Origin: an uncultured Collinsella sp.
GTDB lineage: Bacteria; Actinomycetota; Coriobacteriia; Coriobacteriales; Coriobacteriaceae
Assembly (NCBI GenBank): GCA_959018755.1
Contig: CAUEMA010000023.1
Location: 1 to 30,130 of the forward strand
Length of the DNA stretch: 30,130 nucleotides
Direction: 5' to 3'
The translations under genes were made by a program, and so were the position numbers. This document shows, piece after piece, positions 1 to 7,113 of this stretch. The notes under the pieces are model-generated. The model was not told the DNA's origin and ran no database searches. It saw only the letters and a program-made list of their open reading frames with translations. Numbering within the stretch: the stretch's first letter is position 1; each line of letters starts with the position of its first letter.

Positions 1-113
1 TTCTAACGAAGCCGTAACGGCCGTTGGGCTCTTTTGGCGCCAGCCCTTCTCGACCCGCACGCATTTGCTTAAAGTAACAACTTTCCCGATCGATGTAATC
101 ACCAAATCAAAAC

Positions 114-170
114 GTGTACATCAGACACCAAAGAGCCCGAAAAATGTCGTTTTTGGTGACTGATGTACAC
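114..170. repeat. 57-bp near-perfect palindrome
   Basis: Arms 114-132 and 152-170 are complementary over 19 bp with one mismatch (outer half GTGTACATCAG / CTGATGTACAC is perfect). The centre contains AAAAA/TTTTT that can extend the stem. It lies about 130 bp before the first gene. It could be the terminator of a gene to the left, a large operator or a small palindromic repeat. Bases 1-113 and 171-233 show no gene that I can support. Confidence 0.6.
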
Positions 171-233
171 AATTGCAGAATACAGCGCAGCTCAGAACCA
201 CCCTCCACATGTCTGGACTCTCTATGCTTACGC

Positions 234-262
234 TGGATAGACATCGCCAGAACGGGTATAGT
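234..262 (+). promoter_or_regulatory. Possible promoter of the first gene
   Basis: TGGATA (234-239), a 17-bp spacer and TATAGT (257-262) give two 4-5 of 6 matches to a housekeeping promoter. Transcription would start about 30 bases before the GTG at 299, which fits that start better than the upstream ATG at 173. Confidence 0.35.
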
Positions 263-298
263 ATCGAAAGTTTTGTCGTTTACCAGCGGGGGAGTCCT

Positions 299-1003
299 GT
301 GGGCATCAAAAAGAAGATCAAAAAGGAGCTTATCGGCACCTCCGATTACCCGTCGAATAAGATCTTCACGATCTCCAATTTCATTACCTTCACGCGCCTG
401 ATCCTCACGCTGGTCTTTCTGTACCTGTTTGTGACGGACAACAACCGTGTCGTCGCCATTGTCATCTATGCCATCGCGGCCTCCACCGACTGGATGGACG
501 GCCAGATTGCCCGCATGACCAAGACGGTCTCGTGGCTCGGCAAGATGATGGACCCCGTCTGCGACCGCGCTCTGCTGTTTACCGGCGTGTTGGGCCTGGT
601 AGTCCGCGGCGAGCTTCCCATCTGGGTCTGCGTGCTCATCATCGGCCGCGATATTTACCTGGGAATCGGCACGCTCATCGTGCGCCGCTATCATCGCCGT
701 CCCATCGACGTAGTTTTTCCTGGCAAGATTGCCACGGCGCTGCTTATGACCGGCTTCTCGCTCATGCTGCTGGGCTTTCCCACTGTGGATGGCTGGCATC
801 TACTGCCCGCTACGTTCACGGCCTTCCCGGGCCTCAACGGCAGCCCGGTTCCGCTTGGCATCTTCTTTGTATACGGCGGCGTCATCTTCTCCATGCTCAC
901 CGCCGTCATCTATTCCATTAAGGGTGGAGCAGCCATTAAACAAGCCGTGGCGCATCCAGAAGACGAAGACATCGACTTTCTTAACCCCGAAATCGAAGAC
1001 TAA
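299..1003 (+). CDS. CDP-alcohol phosphatidyltransferase family protein
   Basis: An integral membrane enzyme that transfers a phosphatidyl group from CDP-diacylglycerol to an alcohol, probably glycerol-3-phosphate or a related polyol. The family signature is complete: D64, D67-G68, A71-R72, G81, D85 and D89 (segment DWMDGQIAR ... GKMMDPVCD). Several hydrophobic segments follow, and the C-terminus is acidic. I chose the GTG at 299 because GGGGGAG stands just before it; the frame is open back to an ATG at 173, but those extra 42 residues are not family-like. Length is 234 aa, normal for the family. It differs clearly from the second phosphatidyltransferase at 21348-21986. Position before the FHA and FtsR-like genes recalls the pgsA2-garA-ftsR neighbourhood of mycobacteria. 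The exact alcohol acceptor cannot be read from the sequence. Confidence 0.85.
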   Translation: MGIKKKIKKELIGTSDYPSNKIFTISNFITFTRLILTLVFLYLFVTDNNRVVAIVIYAIAASTDWMDGQIARMTKTVSWLGKMMDPVCDRALLFTGVLGLVVRGELPIWVCVLIIGRDIYLGIGTLIVRRYHRRPIDVVFPGKIATALLMTGFSLMLLGFPTVDGWHLLPATFTAFPGLNGSPVPLGIFFVYGGVIFSMLTAVIYSIKGGAAIKQAVAHPEDEDIDFLNPEIED

Positions 1004-1069
1004 GCCATTGGGGTATGATTACGTACAGTACATTATTTGCGGCATGTCCGCGTTAAGTTAGGGGTTGTC

Positions 1070-1504
1070 ATGGACAACATGGTTAACAATATGCCTCAGA
1101 ACGGTAAGGCCTCAGACGCCACTTGCGTTTTCCGCGTTCCTTCGAGCGATGTCACCGTTCCCGACCTCATGACCAACGTGCACATCACCGCACCCGTCTT
1201 ATCTATCGTCAAAGGCCCGCAAACCGGCGCCGCCTTTGAGCTCGAGGATAATGTGACCACCATCGGCCGCGATCCTGCTAACGGCATCTTCCTTAACGAC
1301 ATGACCGTGTCGCGTAGCCACGCGCGCATTATTCGCGAGGGTCTGGGTGCCCGCATCGAGGACCTGGGCTCGCTCAACGGTACGTGGGTTGACGGCGCTA
1401 TCGTCAACGGCGCACCGCTGCACGATGGCTCTTCCGTCCAGATCGGTACGTTCACGCTCATCTACCACGAGAGCACGCCGGAGCGCATCGAAACCGGTGA
1501 GTAG
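1070..1504 (+). CDS. FHA-domain protein, GarA/OdhI type
   Basis: A 144-residue cytoplasmic protein with one forkhead-associated phosphothreonine-binding domain in the C-terminal two thirds. The diagnostic residues are visible: TIGRDP, then VSRSHA, then GSLNGTWV. GarA (mycobacteria) and OdhI (corynebacteria) have this plan and inhibit 2-oxoglutarate dehydrogenase until phosphorylated in an N-terminal ETTSVFR motif. Here the matching segment reads DATCVFR, so only the second threonine (T18) remains. The ATG at 1070 is preceded by TTAGGGG at good spacing; a TTG at 1037 is in frame but lacks such a site. It ends 3 bases before the FtsR-like gene. Family assignment is firm; the GarA-like role is inferred from the motif and neighbours. 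Confidence 0.88.
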   Translation: MDNMVNNMPQNGKASDATCVFRVPSSDVTVPDLMTNVHITAPVLSIVKGPQTGAAFELEDNVTTIGRDPANGIFLNDMTVSRSHARIIREGLGARIEDLGSLNGTWVDGAIVNGAPLHDGSSVQIGTFTLIYHESTPERIETGE

Positions 1505-1507
1505 GGC

Positions 1508-2392
1508 ATGGCCGAACGCAACTATCTGAGTATCGGCCAGGTCGTCAATCTACTTCGAGGCGCATACCCCGATCTTTCGAACTCAAAAATTAGATTTCTT
1601 GAAGATGAGGGGCTCATTACCCCTCATCGCACGCCTAAGGGCTATCGTCAGTACTCCAAGGAGGACGTTGACCGCCTGGAGGTCATTCTGCACCTGCAGA
1701 AGACTCGCTATATGCCGCTCAACGTGATCAAGCAGCGCCTGGAAAACGCCACGGACCTGTCTACGCTCGCCTACGAGGTGGGCCTGCTGTCCGACGTTCC
1801 GCTCAAGACGGAGCCCAAGGAGACCAAGCAAAAGCTGCATCCTATCGAGACCATCCCCGATATGCTCGGTGTTGAGATCTCGTTTATCCGCTCCCTGGCC
1901 GAAAACGACCTCATTCGCATCATCAAGAGCCCGCAAAACCGCGAGCTTGTCGATGGTCGCGATTTCCCGATCATCCGCTACTGCTCCGAGCTTTCGCGTT
2001 TCCATATTGAGCCGCGCAACCTGCGCCAGTACGTATCGTCGGCAAACCGCGAGTCCTCAATGTTTGAGCAGGTGCTCGTGAGCATGCTCGGCATGGACAC
2101 TTCCGATGACGAACGCGACGCCAAGCTCGAACGTGCCTTTAAGAAGCTGCATGACCTCACCGAGGGCGTGCATACGGCACTGCTCAAGAACCGCGTCTTC
2201 GAGTCGCTCAACGCCGTAGTCGAGGACGCCGATATCGATGCCCTCGACGAGGAGATCGCACGCTCTGAATCCACCAAGGCCAAAAGCGAAGAGACAAGCG
2301 TTCCCGCGGTTGCCGCGAAGGACGAGTCGCTCGTGCATCCGTCCAAGGTCGTCGTCCCCTCGCATAGCCTGTCTACTAACACGGGTAAATAA
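1508..2392 (+). CDS. ftsR: MerR-family regulator, FtsR-like
   Basis: A 294-residue DNA-binding regulator. Residues 5-75 form a MerR-type winged helix (YLSIGQVVNLL, KIRFLEDEGLI, GYRQYSKEDVDRL), closely resembling mycobacterial Rv1828 and corynebacterial FtsR, which activates ftsZ. A second winged-helix-like stretch follows near residues 115-185 (IPDMLGVEISFIRSL ... LRQYVSS), again as in Rv1828. The tail after about residue 255 is Ser/Lys/Glu-rich and looks disordered. No metal- or drug-sensing cysteines are present. The gene starts 3 bases after the FHA stop, with the Shine-Dalgarno sequence inside the end of that gene, so the two are co-translated. The FHA-FtsR pair is an actinobacterial hallmark. 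Its targets here are unknown. Confidence 0.8.
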   Translation: MAERNYLSIGQVVNLLRGAYPDLSNSKIRFLEDEGLITPHRTPKGYRQYSKEDVDRLEVILHLQKTRYMPLNVIKQRLENATDLSTLAYEVGLLSDVPLKTEPKETKQKLHPIETIPDMLGVEISFIRSLAENDLIRIIKSPQNRELVDGRDFPIIRYCSELSRFHIEPRNLRQYVSSANRESSMFEQVLVSMLGMDTSDDERDAKLERAFKKLHDLTEGVHTALLKNRVFESLNAVVEDADIDALDEEIARSESTKAKSEETSVPAVAAKDESLVHPSKVVVPSHSLSTNTGK

Positions 2393-2428
2393 CCGCCGTC
2401 CACCCGGAAATCCATGAAAGGTCACGTC

Positions 2429-2959
2429 ATGTACGACTTCGAATCTCACATCGTCGACATCCCCGACTATCCCGAGCCCGGAGTCATCTTTAAGGACATC
2501 ACGCCGCTCTTTGGTAATCCCGAGGCACTAAAGGCCATGGTAGATGCCCTGGCTGAGCATTTTGCCGGTATGGGTATCACCAAGGTTGTGGGCCCCGAGG
2601 CTCGCGGCTTTATGGTCGGCGTGCCCGTGGCTGTTGCCCTGGGCGCCGGCTTTGTGCCCGCTCGTAAACCGGGCAAGCTGCCGCGCAAGACGGTGAGCCA
2701 GAGCTACGAGCTCGAATATGGCACCGACTCCATCGAGATCCATGCCGATGCCATTACCTCTAAAGATACCGTGTTGATTCTGGATGACTTGGTCGCGACG
2801 GGCGGAACCGTCGAGGCAACAGGTAAACTGGTGCGAGAAATGGGCGCAAAGCTTGTGGGTTACGGTTGTATCCTCGAGCTTGCGTTTCTCAACCCGCGCG
2901 AGAAGCTCACGCCTTTCAACGAGGACGTCGAGCTCTTTAGCTTGGTAACGGTGCACTAG
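2429..2959 (+). CDS. apt: Adenine phosphoribosyltransferase
   Basis: Purine salvage enzyme making AMP and pyrophosphate from adenine and PRPP in the cytoplasm. The type I phosphoribosyltransferase PRPP loop is VLILDDLVATGGT (residues 115-127 counted from the chosen start). The N-terminal PDYPEPGVIFKDITPL and the GPEARGF and ARKPGKLPR segments are typical of bacterial Apt. Length 176 aa matches the usual 170-180. Two starts are possible: ATG at 2414 with a GGAAA before it, or ATG at 2429 with AAAGGT 8 bases upstream. I prefer 2429. It stands in a plus-strand run between the FtsR-like and NlpC/P60 genes with short gaps, so it is probably transcribed with them. In many Firmicutes apt follows relA/recJ; that context is absent here. 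Confidence 0.93.
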   Translation: MYDFESHIVDIPDYPEPGVIFKDITPLFGNPEALKAMVDALAEHFAGMGITKVVGPEARGFMVGVPVAVALGAGFVPARKPGKLPRKTVSQSYELEYGTDSIEIHADAITSKDTVLILDDLVATGGTVEATGKLVREMGAKLVGYGCILELAFLNPREKLTPFNEDVELFSLVTVH

Positions 2960-2991
2960 CCGCTACCCTTAGATACCGGAAAGGAAGCTCC

Positions 2992-4113
2992 ATGCGCACA
3001 GCAAACACGCACAAAAACATGGCACGCTGCGCTGCTACGGCAACCCTCGCTTGTGTTTTGGGCCTTGGCCTCGCGGCTCCGGCCTATGCCGATACCGCAT
3101 CCGACCTTGCCGCTGCTCGTACAAAACTCGAGCAGATCGGCACGCAAACCCAGCAGATCTACGACGAGCTCGCCACTCAAACGCAGGCACTCGACCAGAC
3201 CGCTGGCGAGATCACGCAAAAGCAGCAGGAGATCGCCGATGGCCAGGCCAAGCTTTCTAACTACGTTGCCGGCGAGTACAAGACCGGCGGCCTGAGCCTG
3301 CTCCAGGTTCTGACGGGTGTCGATGACCTGGGCGATATGCTCAACCGCCTGTTCTACTACGGCAAGGTTTCCGACAAACAGGCCCAGACCATCCAAGAGG
3401 TCAAGGAGCTAAAGCAGGAGCTTACCGACAAGCAAGCCGAGCAGGAGAAGAACGTTGCCGCCACGCAAAAGAAGGTCGACGAGCTCAACGCTCAGCAGAC
3501 CGAGGCTCAAAACGTTGTGAACTCCCTGGACTCGCAGCTGCAGGCCGAGCTTGCCGCCGAGGCCGAGGCCAATGCCGCACTGCAGGCCGGCATTAACGCC
3601 AGCACCGCCGAGAAGGCCACCGTGAACACCGAGACCGCCGGCACGACTGAGAACACTAACAACGGTGGCGGTACGACCAACAACGGCGGCAACACGCCTG
3701 CGCCCGCTCCCACGCCCGCTCCGTCCCCCACGCCGCCGCCCTCGACACCCGCTCCGGCTCCAACCCCTTCTGCGCCGAGCCAGTCCGTTGACGGCGGCAC
3801 CGTTGTTTCGCGTGCCTACAGCAAGCTTGGTTGCGCTTATTCCTGGGGCGGCATTGGACCGAACAGCTTTGACTGCTCGGGATTCGTTAGCTACTGCCTC
3901 ACCGGTCGTTATTGCCGTTTAGGCACCACCGTTACGTTTATGGGCTGGACTCGTGTGACCGATCCGCAACCGGGAGACGTCGTTGTAAATTCGCGTCATA
4001 CCGGCATTTACGTTGGAAACGGCCAGATGATTCATGCTTCTAATTACAACACAGGGGTTATCCTTACCCCCATTAGTTATAGTATGACTGACTATATTTT
4101 TGTGCGCTATTAA
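2992..4113 (+). CDS. Secreted coiled-coil NlpC/P60 peptidoglycan hydrolase
   Basis: A 373-residue exported cell-wall hydrolase built like PcsB/RipA-type division hydrolases. A signal peptide covers residues 1-33 with a likely cleavage after AYA-33. Residues 34 to about 200 are rich in Gln, Glu, Ala and Lys with heptad character and should form a long coiled coil that holds the enzyme inactive until a partner engages it. A Gly/Asn then Pro/Ala/Thr linker spans roughly 215-265. The C-terminal NlpC/P60 domain carries the catalytic Cys295 (FDCSGF), His336 (SRHTGIY) and His348 (QMIHA), so it should be active, cutting D-Glu-diaminoacid bonds of the stem peptide. GGAAAGGAAG precedes the ATG. The known activator of such proteins is FtsEX; no ftsEX is in the window. 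A terminator follows directly. Confidence 0.88.
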   Translation: MRTANTHKNMARCAATATLACVLGLGLAAPAYADTASDLAAARTKLEQIGTQTQQIYDELATQTQALDQTAGEITQKQQEIADGQAKLSNYVAGEYKTGGLSLLQVLTGVDDLGDMLNRLFYYGKVSDKQAQTIQEVKELKQELTDKQAEQEKNVAATQKKVDELNAQQTEAQNVVNSLDSQLQAELAAEAEANAALQAGINASTAEKATVNTETAGTTENTNNGGGTTNNGGNTPAPAPTPAPSPTPPPSTPAPAPTPSAPSQSVDGGTVVSRAYSKLGCAYSWGGIGPNSFDCSGFVSYCLTGRYCRLGTTVTFMGWTRVTDPQPGDVVVNSRHTGIYVGNGQMIHASNYNTGVILTPISYSMTDYIFVRY

Positions 4114-4135
4114 GTAACACTTCACAGCATCCGTC

Positions 4136-4175
4136 ATGGGTCTCGTGGCTTTTTCGCTGCGAGGCCCATTCTTTA
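4136..4175 (+). terminator. Terminator after the NlpC/P60 gene
   Basis: ATGGGTCTCG (4136-4145) pairs with CGAGGCCCAT (4160-4169) with one wobble, and the tract TCTTTAT follows. It ends the plus-strand run that starts at 299. Confidence 0.7.
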
Positions 4176-4208
4176 TCTCCGCCAATCAACTCATCTTCAA
4201 TGAGCTTT

Positions 4209-4237
4209 TATCTAGTTCTGAATACTAGATATAGAAC
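4209..4237 (+). promoter_or_regulatory. Operator-like inverted repeats upstream of degV
   Basis: TATCTAG (4209-4215) and CTAGATA (4225-4231) form a perfect inverted repeat with a 9-bp spacer. A second overlapping pair, GTTCT (4215-4219) and AGAAC (4233-4237), is nested with it. The segment 4208-4225 agrees with 5880-5897 in the DUF1836 promoter at 16 of 18 bases. Confidence 0.5.
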
Positions 4238-4261
4238 AGAGTTCAGCAAGATGGTTATAAT
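4233..4261 (+). promoter_or_regulatory. Promoter of the DegV gene
   Basis: A perfect TATAAT lies at 4256-4261. The -35 position with a 17-bp spacer (4233-4238) reads AGAACA, a weak match overlapping the operator-like repeat, as expected if a bound regulator governs it. The leader would be about 23 bases. Confidence 0.55.
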
Positions 4262-4290
4262 TAGGCTTGAGTAAATAGAAAGGACCCCAT

Positions 4291-5157
4291 ATGAGCTGGG
4301 CACTTATCTCCGATTCGAGCTGCAACCTCCGCGATTGGCAACCGACCGCACCCCATACCATCTTTGCATTTGCACCCCTCAAAATTCGAGTGGGGGAGCG
4401 CGAGTTTGTCGATGACCTCACGCTCGACGTCCACGAACTCAATTGCACCGTGCAGGCGGAGTCGAGCGCTTCTTCGAGCGCCTGTCCGAGCGTAGGCGAG
4501 TGGACCGAGCTCTTTAAGCTTGCCGACAAAACGATTTGCATGCCCATCTCGGAGGGCGTATCGGGGAGCTACAACGCCGCCGCCACGGCACGCGATTTGG
4601 TTCTTGCCGAGGATCCTAACCGACAGATTCATCTAGTCAATTCGCGCGGAGCCGGCGGCAAAATGGACCTGATCTTTTTGCTGTTCGACCGCTATCTCGC
4701 AAGCAATCCAGACGTTTCATTTGATGAAGCCTGCAGCTATTTTGATGAGCTGGAACAGAACAGCAAGATCCTATTTAGCCTGTGCAATTACGAAAATCTC
4801 GCCAAGGCCGGACGTATTCCCAAGGCAGCCGGGGTTATCGCCAATAAACTTAACATTCGAGTTTTAGGTACAGCAAGCGAGGCGGGGGAGATTAAGCTCG
4901 TTGGTCACACCCGTGGCGAAAAGAAGATGCTTGGAAAGATCGTCGACACCATGGAAGCCGAAGGCTTTACCGGTGGAGAAGTCGTCATCGACCATGTCGA
5001 GAATGAGGCGGGCGCCCAGGCACTTGCCAGCCGCATTGTGGAGCATTGGCCCGGCTCCAAGACCATCATCATGCCCTGCAACGGACTTGATTCATACTAT
5101 GCCGAGATGCACGGGCTCATTATCGGCTACGGCATGGGCGTGGCTTCGGGCCGATAA
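4291..5157 (+). CDS. DegV family fatty-acid-binding protein
   Basis: A 288-residue cytoplasmic protein of the DegV (EDD-fold) family. Such proteins bind a fatty acid, and the FakB members present it to the kinase FakA for phospholipid synthesis. Family marks are the N-terminal ALISDSSCNL, the ligand-binding PISEGVSGSYNAA, a RGAGGKMD segment, GRIPKAAG and the ending IIGYGMGVASGR. The usual DST of the N-terminal motif is DSS here. AAAGGA stands 7 bases before the ATG. It is a single-gene unit between its own TATAAT promoter and a strong terminator. No fakA is in the window, so a FakB role is only a family-based inference. Its promoter shares an operator-like motif with the DUF1836 gene, which lies convergent downstream. 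Confidence 0.88.
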   Translation: MSWALISDSSCNLRDWQPTAPHTIFAFAPLKIRVGEREFVDDLTLDVHELNCTVQAESSASSSACPSVGEWTELFKLADKTICMPISEGVSGSYNAAATARDLVLAEDPNRQIHLVNSRGAGGKMDLIFLLFDRYLASNPDVSFDEACSYFDELEQNSKILFSLCNYENLAKAGRIPKAAGVIANKLNIRVLGTASEAGEIKLVGHTRGEKKMLGKIVDTMEAEGFTGGEVVIDHVENEAGAQALASRIVEHWPGSKTIIMPCNGLDSYYAEMHGLIIGYGMGVASGR

Positions 5158-5174
5158 CGTCCAACTAAACAAAA

Positions 5175-5220
5175 ACACGGGCGGGACAAAGTGACTGGTG
5201 GCTCTTTGTCCCGCCCGTGT
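5175..5220. terminator. Bidirectional terminator between degV and DUF1836
   Basis: A perfect 17-bp stem pairs 5175-5191 with 5204-5220 around a 12-base loop. On the minus strand it is followed by TTTTTG, so it suits the DUF1836 gene best. On the plus strand the tail is TGTTGT, weaker for degV. Confidence 0.85.
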
Positions 5221-5230
5221 TGTACGTCGG

Positions 5231-5842
5231 CTAACTATTAAACCCATTGAACTTTAGATAGCTCATCAGATACGCCTTCGATACAAAAGACGAAACCGCG
5301 CTGCGCACGAGCAGCGACTCGCGCGTGACCTGATGAGCCGTATCGGCTACGGGAACCTGCTCAATGGAGAACGCTGCGCGAATCGATGCCTCGAGCTGGT
5401 CGACCACATAGTCAAAGGCGGTCGGCGCATCATAGCTCAGGCGTTGAATGTTAAAGAGCGCCTGGACCGCAGCGATGGGCAGCACCTGCTTAAAAATACA
5501 AATGGCGATAAGGCGAGCAATCTGCTCGCGGCCATATTGCTTTTTTACCGGAGCCGGCACCAGGCCGACCTTTACGTAGTTGTTGATCATGGAAGGCGTA
5601 ATGACGGGCTGCTCCACACAAATCGAAAGCGGCTCCAACCACAGTTCGATGTACTCAATGACCTGATCACGGTAGAGCGTCACATTCGGCAACTGGTTAT
5701 AGCGCGGCAAGCTGAGCGTATTGAGTTTGCGAACTATATCAGACTGGATAAATGCATCAGGTAGCACCGTTGGTTGAATATCCTCTGGGCTAATGCTGGC
5801 CGACGTATCGGACATAGGAATGACATGTTTAACGTGATTCAT
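5231..5842 (-). CDS. DUF1836 family putative regulator
   Basis: A 203-residue protein of the DUF1836 family, which has a MerR-like helix-turn-helix. The family core is clear: LPRYNQLPNVTLYRDQVIEY, then ITPSMINNYVKVGLVPAPVK, then QYGREQIARLIAICIFKQVL. The ITPSMINNYVK...QYGREQ region resembles the DNA-recognition wing of MerR proteins. I chose the ATG at 5842 because GGAGG lies 7 bases before it; the frame is open 45 codons further up, but that part overlaps the promoter. A perfect palindrome (5875-5887) sits in the predicted promoter spacer, suggesting autoregulation. No ligand domain is recognisable. The function of the family is not established; a link to the neighbouring DegV gene is suggested by the shared promoter motif. 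Confidence 0.8.
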   Translation of the reverse strand: MNHVKHVIPMSDTSASISPEDIQPTVLPDAFIQSDIVRKLNTLSLPRYNQLPNVTLYRDQVIEYIELWLEPLSICVEQPVITPSMINNYVKVGLVPAPVKKQYGREQIARLIAICIFKQVLPIAAVQALFNIQRLSYDAPTAFDYVVDQLEASIRAAFSIEQVPVADTAHQVTRESLLVRSAVSSFVSKAYLMSYLKFNGFNS

Positions 5843-5866
5843 ATGGTGCCTCCGTTCGTTTTCAAT

Positions 5867-5897
5867 ATTGTATTCTAGATTATCTAGTTTTGCATAC
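5867..5897 (-). promoter_or_regulatory. DUF1836 promoter with internal palindrome
   Basis: Reading the minus strand, TACAAT (5872-5867) is a good -10. The -35 position at 5895-5890 reads ATGCAA (weak). The 17-bp spacer contains the perfect 13-bp palindrome CTAGATTATCTAG (5875-5887), a typical place for a repressor or MerR-type operator. Bases 5880-5897 match the degV upstream site at 16 of 18. Confidence 0.5.
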
Positions 5898-5970
5898 CAC
5901 AATGAACGGTATGATCGTCGGCTTTGACTCGGGTACGACCGCAGAATAACTGGCTCGTGTTTTGCACAAC

Positions 5971-6019
5971 AAAACATCCCGTGACAACATTGCCTTAAGC
6001 TCGTTGTGCGGGATGTTTT
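5971..6019 (-). terminator. Terminator downstream of trxB
   Basis: AAAACATCCCG (5971-5981) pairs perfectly with CGGGATGTTTT (6009-6019), and CAAC/GTTG adds an inner stem. Runs of A and T at both ends make it usable in both directions. It follows the trxB stop at 6058. Confidence 0.75.
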
Positions 6020-6057
6020 AGTGAAAGAACAACCTTACATAAGATATATTATCGTAC

Positions 6058-6996
6058 TTATCCGCGTAAGAAAGCGTATGCGCTGGTAGCCGCTATGGCT
6101 CCGTCCGAAACGGCGGTCACAACTTGACGTAACCGCTTGGAACGGATATCGCCAGCAGCAAATAAGCCAGGCGTGCGGGTGGCCATCGATTCGTCGGTCA
6201 CAATACCGCCGTCGGGAGCCAGATCCACCAGATGCTCAACAAGCTCGGCATGAGGCTGCGTGCCAGCAAAGACAAAGATACCAAACGAGCCAGGATCGAA
6301 GGACTCGGAATAGGTTTCACCGGTGGCGTTGTCCTTAAATGTGATAGTCGTGGGCATGGCATCGCCCGATAGTTCCACAATACTAGTTTGGTACCTAACT
6401 GAAATATTATCTTTTGCGAGCACCTTTTGAACCACGCCATCGGGGGCACGAAACTGATCGCGGCGCAAGACGATGGTCACGCTGCTGGCGATTTCTGACA
6501 AGAACAGGGCTTCCTCACAGGCAGCATTGCCGCCGCCGATGACAAAAACCTGCTTACCACGAAAGAACATGCCGTCGCATGTCGCGCAGTACGAAACGCC
6601 ACGACCGCGATACGTATCCTCGCCAACAAAACCAGCAAATCGCGGCGTGGCACCCATGCAAGCGATAACGCTCGACGCCAGCGTATCGCCCATATCGCAA
6701 TGCACCGTAAACAGCGCTGAATCCGCATCGTAATCGATGCCCGTTACCATGCTCCATGCGACCTGTGCTCCCAGGCCCTCTGCATGCTGCTGAAAACGCT
6801 CGCCGAGTTCGACGCCACTCAAGAGCGGTATGCCCGGATAGTTCTCGACCTCATTGGTTGTGGCAATCTGTCCTCCCGACATGCCCTGTTCGAACACAGT
6901 CGTCGTGAGGTTGGCACGCGCCGCATAAATGGCTGCAGCATAGCCCGCGGGGCCGCCGCCGATAATAGCAACATCGATCGGCTGATGGGTAGTCAT
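6058..6996 (-). CDS. trxB: Thioredoxin reductase
   Basis: A 312-residue NADPH-dependent flavoenzyme that reduces thioredoxin. The FAD motif GGGPAGYAA is at residues 13-21, the redox-active disulfide is CATC (C137, C140) followed by DG, and the NADPH motif GGGNAAC is at 154-160. The second FAD motif (TRTPGLFAAGDIR) is near the C-terminus. Length and motif order are those of the low-molecular-weight bacterial enzymes. The start at 6996 has AGGAGG eight bases upstream; the open frame reaches 25 codons further without such a site. The gene is divergent from the glycosyltransferase at 7114 and forms a single-gene unit ended by the hairpin at 5971-6019. No thioredoxin gene is in the window. A ferredoxin- or other-partner variant cannot be excluded. 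Confidence 0.93.
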   Translation of the reverse strand: MTTHQPIDVAIIGGGPAGYAAAIYAARANLTTTVFEQGMSGGQIATTNEVENYPGIPLLSGVELGERFQQHAEGLGAQVAWSMVTGIDYDADSALFTVHCDMGDTLASSVIACMGATPRFAGFVGEDTYRGRGVSYCATCDGMFFRGKQVFVIGGGNAACEEALFLSEIASSVTIVLRRDQFRAPDGVVQKVLAKDNISVRYQTSIVELSGDAMPTTITFKDNATGETYSESFDPGSFGIFVFAGTQPHAELVEHLVDLAPDGGIVTDESMATRTPGLFAAGDIRSKRLRQVVTAVSDGAIAATSAYAFLRG

Positions 6997-7047
6997 GAAG
7001 AGACCTCCTGTCGAAAGATTGGCGTTCTTTGCGCTCATACCCAAATT

Positions 7048-7077
7048 TAGACGAACGTGACACTCATGCACTACAAT
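7048..7077 (+). promoter_or_regulatory. Promoter of the glycosyltransferase gene
   Basis: TAGACG (7048-7053), an 18-bp spacer and TACAAT (7072-7077) match a housekeeping promoter at 4 and 5 of 6 bases. It lies 37 bases before the ATG at 7114 and faces away from trxB. Confidence 0.45.
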
Positions 7078-7113
7078 GATTCCTTGCGAAACTTAGATGA
7101 AGGGGAGTTATCG

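Noticed and set aside
107..799. Minus-strand open frame of 230 codons at the left edge
   Set aside because: It lies opposite the phosphatidyltransferase gene, whose catalytic signature is intact, and its own product is low in complexity with no recognised domain.
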